Below are positions 1-11,430 of a stretch of 64,000 bases of DNA, piece after piece; the first letter of the stretch is position 1; each line of letters begins with the position of its first letter. Position numbers and translations under genes: made by a program. This DNA comes from Iris pallida (lineage: Eukaryota > Streptophyta > Magnoliopsida > Asparagales > Iridaceae), in the NCBI GenBank assembly GCA_029216955.1, contig JANAVB010015600.1:38534134-38598133 (forward strand). The letters run 5' to 3'. Under the pieces are notes generated by a model. That model made no database searches, had not been told where the DNA came from, and was given only the letters and a program-made list of their open reading frames with translations.

Positions 1-240
1 AAAGTTTTTGACTTTCAACGACACTCAATAAGTGTCATTTAATAACTTTATGACGACAATTTCTGAATGTCATGTAATGCTTATTCCACGACACTTTACT
101 GGTGTCATGTTAGCGTGCTTCAATGTCTGTTCATAAGTGTCGCAAAATTATGACACTTTGTAAATGTCATCTAAAAATTTCTATAACATTTAATAAATGT
201 CATGGATACTTTTCACGGCACTTTTTTAAATGCCATCTAA
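1..240. repeat. Left subterminal repeats of CACTA1
   Basis: Several copies of the motifs CGACACTT and AAGTGTCAT / AATGTCAT occur here in direct and inverted orientation. The same motif pair recurs at 6530-6719. In CACTA elements such repeats bind the transposase accessory protein. The terminal inverted repeat itself lies to the left of the window. Confidence 0.75.
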
Positions 241-879
241 GCATCATTAGTTTATTTTAAATAAAAATTTATTTCATATATATATATATATATAATTAAC
301 CAAAACCATCTTCACAAAAAACAAAACTTTAATGTGCCAAAAATAATATATTAAACAAATTCCAACCCAAAAATGTCAATAAAAGGTTACAAGAATATAG
401 TATTCAACTTGTTACAAAGTCTATTACATAATATGTAAGGCCTAGTACTACTTGCTTCCACCTTTTTCGAGCATCAAATTGGAACCTAATCCACACTCAT
501 CAATAGATCTGCATCATGTAGACAAGGCCAGGGAAGTCTTATGGTTCATACTGCTGCAAGTGATCACAATGCAAAACCCCAAAAATGAGAAAAGGGTGAG
601 TGAGGGCCTTTAAAATCGTTAAAACTGTTAAGTGAGAAGAAACAATTAATTTATAAACTTAAAGTGCCAAACTGCTAGAGTCTCCAGCCTTATTAGGAAC
701 TTCATGTCACGGGGAGGCAACAATGTTCTGAATCTTGAAATCCTGATGAATACATGTATATGGATTGGACAAGTGATCAGTCAGTCTCCTAGAAACATTC
801 AAGATCCACAAATTTATGCCTAATCTGTTCATTCATTTATGCACCTACCAAGAATTGCGATTGGTAGCCCATCATCCTA

Positions 880-1984
880 ATAATACATCTGTGCCTGTAG
901 TATGGGCATTGCACAGGGGCCTAGCCATTTGAAACATCAAAAAACTACTCAGATGGGACCAGACACAATGTAACATGCATATTTTATAGAAGACAAGGAC
1001 GCGGGCACACTCACGTGTCAAGGAAAGATCAGCTAAAGCACCACGTCTGATATGCTCATTTTTTATAGCAACGTCTGTAAATATGATTTGATCTTCTCTA
1101 ACCCCTTGCTTCTTAGCATCTGTGAAAGCCATAGGATTATTCAAGCGAATTCAAACTGAATTCATGATAATTGTATCTTGGTTGGACTCAAGATAATGTC
1201 AACAGTTTGATATCACTTTGTGTAAAGCAAATGAATGCACAACCAATGACCACCTGACCAATAAGTTCCATAGACATATACTTACACTCACGAAGTCTTC
1301 TCTCACCAGCCGCTGGGAATCTGAGTAGCCACAATGCACTATTTGGAACACGCTTCAGAATATTGCACCTGAAGTTGACAAGGGGAAAAAACAACAATTT
1401 ACTAAGTAAAGTACATGTCTGACAAAGCTCCTACAGAAGGTAATAGACTACAACTGTCAACTGTATATAAACTTATCAAAAATGAAACCAAAGTAATCAG
1501 TTACCAAGTATTAAATATATCTGGATCCATTTTGTAGAGCTGATTGAAGCAAGCAAAAATAAATTTGTCTTCTGGCAAACCATAGTCTGAGCGCTTGTGT
1601 CGACAAACCGCATCCAAAACATCAAGGTTTTTCTAAATAAAATTCACTTAGAAACATTACTAATCGCCTCATAATAGCAAAAACAATAACTAAGTACAGG
1701 TTAAAAGTTTATTACATGTTTATAATCATTGACGAAGTAACAATGGGGAAGATGCACAAGCTTCTCTGAATAAATATGCGAAAAACGAGTAGGAGAAACA
1801 AACTGCACATGGAAAAGTCATTAACAATGAAAATGAAGCATAAGGACAATGGTAAGAAAGAACTGAATCTCACCTCATCAGTAACTAAATAGTCGATGTA
1901 CGTAGCTCCAGTGGTTCCAGGAAAACCCATATAAGAAACTTGGATAGGTGCCGGTTGCATAGCAAAAATTTCATTTCTTGCACC
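880..1984 (-). pseudogene. SEC: Captured genomic fragment of SECRET AGENT (O-GlcNAc transferase), five exons with introns
   Basis: The parent enzyme adds O-linked N-acetylglucosamine to serine and threonine of nuclear and cytosolic proteins. Minus-strand exons read in family order at 1984-1874 (MQPAPIQVSYMGFPGTTGA, then YIDYLVTDE), 1632-1505 (HKRSDYGLPEDKFIFACFNQ), 1368-1286 (CNILKRVPNSALWLLRFPAA), 1119-1015 (GVREDQIIFTDVA, then EHIRRGALADL) and 920 to about 880 (PLCNAHTTGTDVL). Each exon is flanked by AG and GT in the right phase, so genomic DNA was captured, not a cDNA. These exons cover part of the catalytic domain; the TPR region and the C-terminus are absent. The join of the last two exons appears to lack one base against the family, which shifts the frame. 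The related SPINDLY family reads differently at these motifs. The fragment lies inside CACTA1 and no function is expected. Confidence 0.88.
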
Positions 1985-2049
1985 CTGAAAATGTAGGAAT
2001 ATCAGGATATATAGATGACATGATGGAGGGAAAAGAGAGATTGTTACAG

Positions 2050-2540
2050 CTCGTATTACACTTGCACTTCTGCTAACATTGCCATCTAAAGCAACTCTAG
2101 TTCTCAAATGACATTGCACGAGAGGTGAAGGGATGTACTGATATTTGTAGCAAATGTGATTGACCAGAAACACAAGGTCATAAGATAAAGTGAAAACGTT
2201 CAGTCTTACTATAATAATTCAAGCCCATCAGAATGGAGTCCAGTATGGAGCATGAGAGTTCCATAAAAGAAGTATCAGAAGTAGCAAAATTGTTCCTGAT
2301 ATCAATTATAAACATGTTAGAAATAACACCTGGTATATTGGTGAGAATAAGAGTCCCTCTGGTAAAGAAATTCGGCTCAATATGTCTATTTTTGGACGGA
2401 ACATCTTCTTCGACATCCATGTCAATATCACCATCAGCGACCAACTTATCCTCATTCCCATGTCCATAACTAGTTTAATCATTCTTACCAACTATGCAGC
2501 CATAGGAAACCCAAACAGTAGAATACCTCGTAATTGTATA
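2050..2540 (-). other. Exon-like but unrecognised stretch in CACTA1
   Basis: An open minus-strand stretch of about 88 codons (2444-2178) has an acidic segment, DGDIDMDVEED, followed by less coding-like sequence. I do not recognise a family. It may be a further captured fragment upstream of the SEC exons, or intron sequence. Confidence 0.2.
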
Positions 2541-2765
2541 GTAAAAGAACTTAAAAGAATTTACTGTTGATGCATCCATATGTGTTGTGAGTCGACTCGG
2601 GATCAATGGGATGTAGCAATTAAGGATCCAAATGGGCTTCATTAGCCTCCTTGTCTATAAGGACAGCAAACATCATGCACCTCTTATCAATTACAAATTT
2701 TGAAATTAGTTGCCTGGGAGGCATCTTTGAGCTTGTTATGGTACCACAACAGATGTTTATGTATC

Positions 2766-2788
2766 ATATATATATATATATATATATC

Positions 2789-2830
<42 letters not shown>
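2766..2830. repeat. (TA)n microsatellite
   Basis: An almost pure TA dinucleotide run of about 65 bp with a few interruptions. It makes false ORFs rich in Tyr and Ile on both strands. Confidence 0.95.
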
Positions 2831-2832
<2 letters not shown>

Positions 2833-5119
2833 TGCAGATCACCTGCATTGCAAGCCACTGCTGCAGAAATTGCTATCTGCAGTGTGCAGCGCAAGCATAT
2901 TGTTGCACCATTCTCTAACCATTCCCTACTGCTATACACAGGGTTGCTCACCTATACACTGTACACTAGGCTACCACTGATACACCCTAAACTCATACAC
3001 TAGTATATCTATATTACATCCTATACATTCTTCCTACACTAAAACCCTTTCCTTACCCAATTTTTTGATCCCAAATAACCCTTATTGCAGCCCTCACAAA
3101 GTGAAGCATATTCCTTAAATGCAAAAAATGGTAACTGGAAAAATGGCGCTACTAGAAGTCATTTAGTATCTGAAGGAGGAACTTCTGCAGTAGCGATGCT
3201 ATTATATTTTCGTTGGAATCCTTTCATATTCCTTTGGGTTAGAGTTGTAGATAAAAGGGTCTACTCACGTGTAGCAAACATAGAATATATCAAAGGTAAT
3301 CCTAGTTATGAAAATTAGGGTAATATAAAAGTTATAAACTAACACAGGTCCAGTCTCCTTATATTTGAAGTTAATAAAAAAATAGGACAAAGAAAATGAT
3401 AATATGTAGGATAAACTAAGAGGAACCTGTTACCATAGGTGAATTATTGCCCACATCTATATGCTGGGGTAGGAGGTGAAAAAAAACTTTGGAGAGAGAG
3501 AATTCTCCTACAACGAGGAATCCAGTAAAATTATCAACTATTAAATAGGTATAACTATATGTTAATCCACTTAAAATGGTGTGCTAGACGAGATAGCTTA
3601 TTTTTAGAAGTCCTATTCTGTTTTCCAAAAAAAGCATATGCAAGAGAAAGAAGATATTAGCAAACCAATAAAGAACATAGATATGTTACACATGATATAT
3701 CCCTTCCAACCCCTAATCTGCCAGGTTAACGCGGACAGTTCCCTTGTAAAGCATGGAAAAGCTCACATGCAAATATGCAAGTACTTTGACAACATAGGAA
3801 CAGAACATTGCTAAATGCTTCATAGCTAGGAGAACTTGAAACCATATTCTAAAAAAAGGTAAAATAACAGTCTAATGCAACAATTTCCTTGGGTTCATTT
3901 ATACAACAAAAATATAACCTTTTCTGTTCATTCTCTATTTTATTTTGATGCTAAATATCAAAATTTTTGAAACTGAAACAAATACTAAAATAGTACTAAC
4001 ATAAGTGGACTGTCATAGTAGGCATTTTATGTTCAGAAAGGTAAAAAACTCCGGACCTCTCCAAATCTAGATAATATCATAGTAGGTGTTTTATGTTTAA
4101 GAAGCATTATATACATGGTATAAGGCAGTTGATAAGGTTAATATATGCAAAGCACTAGGCAACCATAACATGCCGCCATTAAAAAGGGTACAATTGACTA
4201 ATAGTATAATTATATAACATCAATTAAAGATTGAATGTCGAATGCTTAAACTGTGTTCATTAATATAGCTCGTCCTATTTAGTTCATAATTACAGTAATT
4301 GATGCACAAATCAGTCCACTAAGCAAGTTATCTTAGATCCCATTGTTCCTACAAAGCTACAGATGCAGGACTGATGTCAATCTTTCGAAAATGATCAGCA
4401 TTAGGAAAAAATTTGTAATAATTGGGAATTGGCAAAAAATATTGTTAGAAATCATAGGAATTGGGAATAATGGATCTTGGTTGCTATTTTAGCTTCTGAA
4501 AAGAATTTGGATGCTTGTACTTTGTTGTAACAGCAGTTATAGTCGACTATTCCAGGACTGATTTGGGTAGGGTGTGACTGCGGGAAGGCTTAAGGATTAA
4601 ATAGGATTGTTGTTGATTGTTTGGGAATGAAGCGCAGGGTTTATATATGGAATGCAGGTTTATGCCAGCCAGGAATTGGAAAAGAAAAAGGTTTTAACAG
4701 AGAATTTAAGAAAAGAAGAGAAAAAAAAACAAGGGGGAAGGCTTCACATGTTTTGTAGGCTTCAAACCTGAAAACTTTGTACCACATATCATTTCAATTA
4801 TGGATCTTGAAAATTATCATCCATTAATCATCCCAAAAGGAAGCCTACAAGGCTATCTAGGTTTCAGACAACATAAAAATGATATAAAATTGTAACCTAA
4901 TAAAATTTTCAAAACCTTTTGCAAATGTTGTTGTTGCATACTCTAGCAGTCCTACACATTACTGATGCCTTAATAGCAGCAGCTGTTGCTGCTAGAATGC
5001 CCAAGAAATCCCTCGCCCCCTAAGTAAAATTGTGAATCAACTACCATAAATCAATGAAACATTGATATTGTAAATACATATCAGAAAACTAAAGGACAAC
5101 AAAGAACAATTTTTCTTAC
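2831..5119. other. CACTA1 interior without recognisable gene
   Basis: AT-rich sequence with short ORFs only. No family motif, RNA gene or strong repeat was seen. A short G/A-rich stretch lies near 4680-4740. Confidence 0.5.
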
Positions 5120-5312
5120 TGGACGGCATTATCCACCACCATAGATGACGACGGAGAAGGGTCTTCCTCCTCCTCTTCCATTTCCACCTCTGGTTCAAAC
5201 TTCGGAAACAAGATGTCCATGAGGTTCTTTCAATCGACCACAAACAGCTCATCGAGCCTCCTTACCACGAGGTCCGCAGCATCGAGCATCACAAACAGCA
5301 GGTTGTAAATAT
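5120..5312 (-). pseudogene. Exon-like segment with acidic, Ser-rich end; unidentified captured gene
   Basis: On the minus strand an AG acceptor at 5313-5314 opens a 193-bp stretch reading DAADLVVRRLDELFVVD, one stop, then NLMDILFPKFEPEVEMEEEE and a Ser-rich tail. It closes at a GTAAGA donor (5119-5114). Coding-like composition and splice signals suggest an exon of a second captured host gene. The family is unknown to me and the in-frame stop makes it a pseudogene. Confidence 0.35.
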
Positions 5313-6529
5313 CTGTAAGTACTTTATAAAAAATTCCAATATAGAACATTAAGCAGGTTGCAAAAGAACATTTAGAAATAAAAAACAGACTTACAGATAT
5401 TTACTGATACCAACATCTCGCTAACATGTGTCTAGACAGCAAAAGTAATTGGAAAAAAATCTTGCAATTCTCTCATAATATGAGCATACAAACTTTTGAA
5501 AACAGAGGACAGAGAGAATTGGATACCTGATGTGTCCGATCACGGACACAGAAGTCAGTATTGACTCTAGAGGCCCGCCCAATCGGAGACAACTACTCCT
5601 ATGCAGATTTTGATCGAACATTTATGAGCATGACTGGAATAGAGAGTTCAATCGATTGAGCCTATCCCTAGTAATCAAAACAGAGAAGAGAAAATCATAT
5701 CATGTGATCTAATGATCAAATTATTTAAATTAAGATGAATCAGTTGATCCAAACCGAATTTGATCACTTGAAAAACAGAATAAAACAGAAGAAAAGAAAA
5801 AAAAAAACGAAAGGATGTTGACACACCTCGGTATTGTTCTCCTCGATCTTCAATTGTGGTAAGGATCACACAATATGAAACATCAACCGGAATATCCGAT
5901 CTAGGAAGATGACATCGTGTGCTACAAATCCTAGAACTCGAGCGGGTTAACATCTCCACTGTGACAATTCACCAAACACTTGGTGAACACAATCGATGAT
6001 GTTCACTGATAACCGATCTTTGTCGTCGTCGATGCTCGTCGTTGTCGTCGATGCTGGTTGTTGAAGGAAGCAAGTCGTCCACGGTTATGATAACTGAAGG
6101 AGGTAAGTCTTCAACCACTCCGAACCCCACCGACCTGTAATTCATAGTAAAATATAAACAAAAAGGTGGTGACTTTTACCTTCCTCCGGTCATGCTCCTC
6201 TCACACTCGGTAGACGAGAGCACCAGGTCGAAGAACTATACGGAGAGGATCCGGTCGCCGAGCTCCCGACGTAGGAGACTAGAGGTGCGGGAAGCGGAGT
6301 TGGAAGAGGAATAGATCGATTCGTAGAGCCATGGGAGTTGAACCTGAGAAAAAAAAATTGGCGGGGGTGAAGAGAGAGACCCTAATTTACTATGGAAAAA
6401 CTAGGTCTGTAGAGGGAGTAATAAAGATGATTTGGGAAAAAAGTTGGGAGGCGCCAAAATGACGAAAAAAAAAGCGGGATAGCTAATTTTAGCATGGCAT
6501 TAGAAAGGTGTTGTAAATTATTATTTAAT
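5313..6529. other. CACTA1 right interior, no recognised gene
   Basis: Contains short ORFs on the minus strand and a GC-richer stretch at 5990-6340 with TCGTCG-type runs. That stretch could be the 5' end of the same unidentified captured gene, since it lies upstream of the exon at 5120-5312 on the minus strand. Nothing firm can be named. Confidence 0.3.
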
Positions 6530-6719
6530 ATTAGATGACATTTTGCTGATGTCGTTGAATATATGTCTATGACACTTGTAAAAAAGTGTTATAGATGATG
6601 ATATATCTTCCATTACCACGACACTTTTTGGTAAGGTGTCATCATAAAAAAAATATAATGACACTTATTTAAGAAGTGTCGTCAATAAAGTGTCGTTGTT
6701 AACCATTTTTGTTGTAGTG
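6530..6719. repeat. Right subterminal repeats and terminal inverted repeat of CACTA1
   Basis: The motifs CGACACTT, AAGTGTCGT and GGTGTCAT repeat in both orientations, then the terminus ends in TTGTAGTG at 6719. Directly after it the CACTA2 tnp2 reading frame begins. Confidence 0.85.
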
Positions 6720-8321
6720 GTTGAGCATCAAGTCCGATTTTAACATGTCGTAAGATTGCTACAACTGTCTTATATAGTTGCTTATAGAAATATTGCATGA
6801 GGGTGCTAAGTTGCCTAAAGACTTCTACCGGTCTAAGAGGATGGTGAGATCACTCTGGATGGGATATGAGAAAATTGATGCATGTCGCAACAGGTGCATG
6901 CTGTACTATAAAGACGACAAGGATGAAGATGTCTGCAGATTTTATGGTGCCGATCGCTACAAGGGCAATGGTAGAAGAATGTCTGTCGGTGCCAGAAAGC
7001 CTACTGATTCGATGTACTACTTGCCGTTGACGCCGCGGTTGCAGCGGTTGTTTATGGTGAAGGAAACTGAAGAAAACATGAGTTGGCATAAGCGGGAGCA
7101 GACCGAAGAAGTGTTGGATCACCCATCTGATGGAGAAGCATGGAAGCACTTTGATCGAGAGTATCCAGATTTTGCTTCTGATCCGCGTAATGTCAGATTT
7201 TACCCCATTCGGACTTTCGGGATCCCAGTATTCGTGTTAGCCTGTGATCGTCACTTCTTACAATCTACCGCCTTGGATGTGCATGAAGACTCCGTATATG
7301 TTTCTCACCGTTATTATCCCAGGTCCGAACAATCTGAAAAGGAACATCGATGTGTATTTACATCCATTGATTGATAAGTTGAATCAGCTGTGGGAAGTAG
7401 GTTCCAACACGTACGATGTATCTAGAAAATAAAATTTTCAGATGCGGGCAACACTTATGTGGACCATCAACGACTTTCCGGCCTATGGTATGTTATCTGG
7501 ATGGAGCACACATGGTCATCTTTCATGTCCGTATTGCATGGACCGCATTAAGGCTTTCCGTTTGAAATACGAAGGCAAACCGTGCTTCTTCGATTGTCAT
7601 CGACAATTCCTGCCGAAGAATCATCCGTAGCGGAGGAACAGGAATGCTTTTTATGCTGGCATTGTGGAGAAGGCTAATTCTCCGCCAAGGTGGCCCGGAT
7701 GCACGATATGGGAAGAGGTAAAAGATTTACCAAGAGCTATTGAAGAGCCTGCTACGGGCTACAAGTATGACGGATTTGGTCGCACTCATAACTGGACGAA
7801 GAGGAGTATATTCTGGGATCTGCCATATTGGGGCACCAATCTGATTAGACATAACCTTGATGTCATGTATATCGAGAAGAATGTGTTTGACAACATAATT
7901 AATACTGTAATAGACGTAAAGGGGAAGACGAAAGACAATCCAAAGGCTAGATTGGACTTAGAAGAAATATGTAGACGTCCTGTATTGCATTTGATAGAGG
8001 ACGGGAATGGGAAGTTGAAGCAGCCTAAGGCAATTTTCTCACTAGAGAATGAGGATAAAGTGAGACTTTGTAGGTGGATTCAAGGTCTGAAATTTCCAGA
8101 CGGGTATATTTCAAACTTGAGAAGATGCGTCGACCTTAAGGAGAACAAACTGACAGGTATGAAGAGCCATAATTGTCACGCATTACACGACACATAATGT
8201 AGAAAATATAGAATTATCCAAAGAGGAAGACGAAGCCGACGAAGGCGAAGATGAAAGTGAAGATGAGGAAGAAGATGAGGTCGAGGAAGACGAACAAGAT
8301 GATTATTCTGAAGATGATTGA
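6720..8321 (+). pseudogene. CACTA2 transposase (tnp2 family), C-terminal part, decayed
   Basis: Tnp2 is the catalytic DDE-type transposase of plant CACTA elements and acts in the nucleus. The frame opens at the CACTA1 boundary with LSIKSDFNMS and continues with LPKDFYRSKRMVRSLWMGYE, HPSDGEAWKHFD, TINDFPAYGMLSGW, CPYCMDRIKAFR, RSIFWDLPYW and IRHNLDVMYIEKNVFDNI. These match the CACTA3 copy at 55009-57039 in order. It is broken by stops (near 6750, 6772, 7430 and 7628) and by a frameshift near 7240. After GMKSHNCH (about 8170) the usual C-terminal third is missing and the sequence jumps to an acidic Glu/Asp-rich tail ending at 8321, so an internal deletion is likely. The N-terminal transposase-associated domain is outside the window. 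Confidence 0.9.
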
Positions 8322-8386
8322 GAGAGACGTACTTTTATTTTCTTATTATATAGAGTTGGTTATTATCTAGTCTTGGTTATTATCTG

Positions 8387-8485
8387 AATGTACTATCTGG
8401 ACTTAGATGTTTCTTGTAGAATGTACTATCTGAACTTAGATGTTTCTTGTAAAATATACTATCTGGACTTAGATGTTTCTTGTAA
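8387..8485 (+). repeat. 33-bp tandem repeat, three copies
   Basis: Three adjacent 33-bp units begin AATGTACTATCTGGACTTAG and differ at a few bases. They lie between tnp2 and the second gene of CACTA2, in the tnp2 3' region. Confidence 0.9.
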
Positions 8486-8596
8486 AATGTATCATCATAT
8501 GTTGTCTTGGTTATTATCTTGTCTTTATTGCACTTTTATATTTCTAGTCTCTATTATTTGTTGTCTTTGTTGTATCTCATCGTATGTTGTTATCAG

Positions 8597-10662
8597 GCAT
8601 GACAGGTCGTCGTGGATCGTTCCGTACTTTCGGTCGACATGGGACACGGGTATTGATATTGGCAGAGGACAGGGTACTCCTTCGGTACCTACTGGTGGTA
8701 CTGCTAGAGGACGGGGTTCTTCTTCTGTACCTCCTACTGGTACCGGCTCTGGATCCTCGTAGCCCAGTTCTCCTGTATATCGGACAGTAGCTCTGCCCGC
8801 TATGATGCTACGGGGCATATCTCCTGGGACGAGTAGTTCCAGGCCTGAGACAGCTTCCGAGAGTAGCGTTCCTCCTGCTGATATGACGATGGAGGCAGAT
8901 GAGCAGATGGAGGAGGCTACGCCGGCGGCCGACCAGTATCAGGCAGATGATGCCTGCGCACCTCCGGAGGAGACGATGACGGAGATCTGGGCTGACGGTA
9001 CAAAGTAAGTATTTTGGTTTATCATTTTTTTCTGTGTTTATCATAAATTAATTTTTTTATTAATATAATATGTCTGTATAGATATCGTCCCCCGTTGGTA
9101 TAGAGACGTCTAGGCCAGCTCCTGTGGCAAAATTATGGGGGTCCTTGGATAAACTACTCGGATGCTCCGGACGATAGGAAAGCCTATCGGTTTGCGCGCT
9201 TCAAGGTCAAAATAGATTTGCTTTTAACATGAATCATTTGATTTATGCATATTATATATTACTAAAAAATATTTGGTTTGCGTACTCTTCTAGGATATGT
9301 TTTTCTATCCACCGCACCGGGTCGAGCTGATCGAGGGGATGTTTCCTATTGTCGCTGCTAAGCTGATCCGCAACGCTATCAATGATCAGAAGGCTCGTTA
9401 TCATGCCGGAAAGCCGATCCAAGGTTGGATCACCCCGGATCAGTGGGATGCGATAAAGGCTCGATTCAACGAGCCAAGGTACAAGGAAAAGTTCGAGAAG
9501 GCCAAGGCGGCTAGGCAGCATGCCTCGAAGTGGTGTGGTGGGTCGATTCCGATGACGGAACATTTCCGTCGTCTGGTACGTATTTTTCTTTCAGAAATAT
9601 TATTTTAATGCAAATCCGATAAATTATTACTAAGATAATATATTTAATTATAGGTAAGGAAGGTTGATAATGCCGACATGGTGACCGTCTTCCTGGCCAC
9701 CCATCGGAAGGACGAAGCCCTTATTGATAAGAGAGCCGCACAAGCCTATGTAAGTATTACAATACTATTTGTTAGTTATAATACTTCATGTTAATTTTAA
9801 TATAACTTAGTAAATATGTATGCAAATAAATATTCATGTAGTTAGTAATAATAAGTAATTAATTAGAAATTAGAAGACATAGAGTACTATCCATACTTTC
9901 TAGGCCGAGTGTCAGAGGCCTCAGGACCGGGCGGCTGCTAGTGCACCTACTGCGGGAGAGGCCGGTACTTCCTCGCAGCCAACTTAACCTCCTTCGGTGG
10001 ACGATCTGTGGATGACTGCCGCTGGTGGACTCCGTAGGAGTACATACTACGGTATGGGATCCTATGGTGCCCTAGTTGCGAGCCAGTCCTCTAGGGCATC
10101 CCCCGCTAGTGTGCATGGTCCACAGCCGTCCCAGGAGTCTGCCCGAGTCCACCAGATGATGGAGTCTCTCCGGGACGAGCTGCTACGACAGATTCAGGAC
10201 CAGTCTCAGTACCAGTCGGATGAGCCTGCACTTATAGCACGATTGGATGTGCTCGATCGCAGCATTATGGAGCTCCGGCATGTGACTAAGCGGACGGAGC
10301 GGAGCGTCATCGATCTTAGAGCATCGACGGAGCGCAGCGTATTGGATCTGCAGGCATCACAGATGTCCACGGCCGAGAGGTTAAGATTGGCGCAGGATTC
10401 AATGGCTGATAGCAGTGATAGAATGTTATCTATCATGGATTCATACCACCAGCGACTTTCAGAGTTGGAGCGTTATCGTCCTCCGGGTGCGCCTTCATCG
10501 TTGTCAACTCCGCCGGCGCCACTGCCTTCTTCATTGACACCGACTCCACCGACGTCACTACCTCCTTCATCGGTGTCGATTTCACAGGAGGACTATGAGC
10601 TTTTATTAGCCCTTCGTCGCTACGTGTCCCTCCTGCTCCAGATCCCCAGTAGTCCGAGTTAG
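8597..10662 (+). pseudogene. CACTA2 second gene, plant transposase Ptta/En-Spm type (TnpA-like), five exons
   Basis: This family accompanies tnp2 in En/Spm elements and is thought to bind the subterminal repeats. Proposed exons are 8597-9004, 9082-9205, 9294-9575, 9654-9749 and 9904-10662, most with GT donors and AG acceptors. A low-complexity Gly/Ser/Thr N-terminus is followed by NYGGPWINYSDAPDD, FYPPHRVELIEGMF, then KFEKAKAARQHASKWCGG and PMTEHFRRL, the family hallmark. The C-terminal exon has MGSYGALVASQ, a coiled coil with repeated TERSVxDLxAS heptads, and a Pro-rich tail. Exon 2 contains a TAG after YRPPLV and exon 5 a TAA after SSQPT, so it is disabled. The homologues in this window are at 23398-25290 and 62210-64000. 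Confidence 0.82.
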
Positions 10663-10928
10663 GACTGTTTGTATTGAGTGTTTGAGTTGAGTACTTATTT
10701 TTCTTTGTATTTGTTTGTGACACTTATTTGTTTATGACACTTATTTGTTGGTTGCATAGATACATTGGTAATTGGTTGTATAGACCCATGATTCTGTGGA
10801 GAAAATGATTCTGTGGAGAAAATGATTCTGTTGGTTGCATATATTGTGTTTCAGATTAAACTGCAGGGAGAATAATTTTTTGGAGAAAACTGCATACAGC
10901 AATTTATTTATTTTTATTTTTTTCAAAT
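10663..10928 (+). other. 3' untranslated region of the CACTA2 second gene
   Basis: AT-rich, with duplicated short direct repeats (GGAGAAAATGATTCTG twice near 10797-10830). No gene seen. Confidence 0.5.
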
Positions 10929-11430
10929 TTAGCGACGTCTACCGACATTTACCGACACGTTCCGGCGGCATATTGCGTCGGTAGACATCGCTAAACTGGC
11001 ATATATTGCCAGGCTACCGACGTATAGCGAAGTCAGTTTCGTCGGTATGCGTCGGTAAACGTCGCTATATGTTATTAAATATCCCAGGATTTTACCTCAT
11101 TTTCCCAGGATATACCGACGTATAGTAACATCACCAAACGTCGGTACTATATACCGACGCATAGCGACATTAAAAATGTTAGTAATTTTACCGACGTATA
11201 GCGACATCATAACCGTCGCTATGTCATCGACGAAACGACGGTAAACGTCGGTATATTACCGACGTATCTTTGCGTCTGTAAACGTCGGTGTCGGCGACGA
11301 TCAGCGACGTCTTTTCCAACAGCGACTAAGGTTTCCGCGATAAGAGGAAGACGTCGCTAAATACGTCGCTACAATGGTTTAGCGACCTCTTTTGGCATTT
11401 TAGCGACGTCTTTAGGCGTCGCTAAAGTGC
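10929..11430. repeat. Right subterminal repeat block of CACTA2
   Basis: More than a dozen copies of AGCGACGT, ACGTCGCTA, ACCGACGTATAGCGAC and TCGGTA occur in both orientations. The core AGCGACG is shared with CACTA3, CACTA4 and CACTA5 but not with CACTA1. A canonical terminal TAGTG is not seen. Confidence 0.85.

Larger units (their letters stand above)
1..6719 (-). mobile_element. CACTA1, non-autonomous CACTA (En/Spm) element with captured gene sequence; left end outside the window
   Basis: The right end is a CACTA terminus: the last bases are TTTTTGTTGTAGTG, the reverse complement of CACTACAACAAAAA. The terminal 190 bp and the first 240 bp of the window share a repeated motif, CGACACTT followed some bases later by AGTGTCAT, in both orientations, as expected of CACTA subterminal repeats. 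No tnp2 or Ptta-type gene lies between, so the element probably depended on another for transposition. It carries SEC exons on the minus strand. It lies inside the tnp2 gene of CACTA2, whose reading frame resumes directly after 6719. The right 3-bp target copy would be GTT (6720-6722); the left copy is not in the window. Confidence 0.85.
6720..11430 (+). mobile_element. CACTA2 (En/Spm) element, 5' part displaced out of the window by CACTA1
   Basis: Gene order tnp2 then Ptta-type second gene, followed by about 500 bp of subterminal repeats (AGCGACGT / ACGTCGCT, ACCGACGTATAGCGAC), identifies an En/Spm-type CACTA. The left part, including the N-terminal half of tnp2, should lie to the left of CACTA1. 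The right end is not a clean CACTA terminus: repeats stop near 11430 without TAGTAGTG or TTGTAGTG, so the end is decayed or truncated and its coordinate is approximate. Confidence 0.85.

Noticed and set aside
2651..2980. ORFs on both strands rich in Tyr and Ile
   Set aside because: They are translations of the (TA)n microsatellite.
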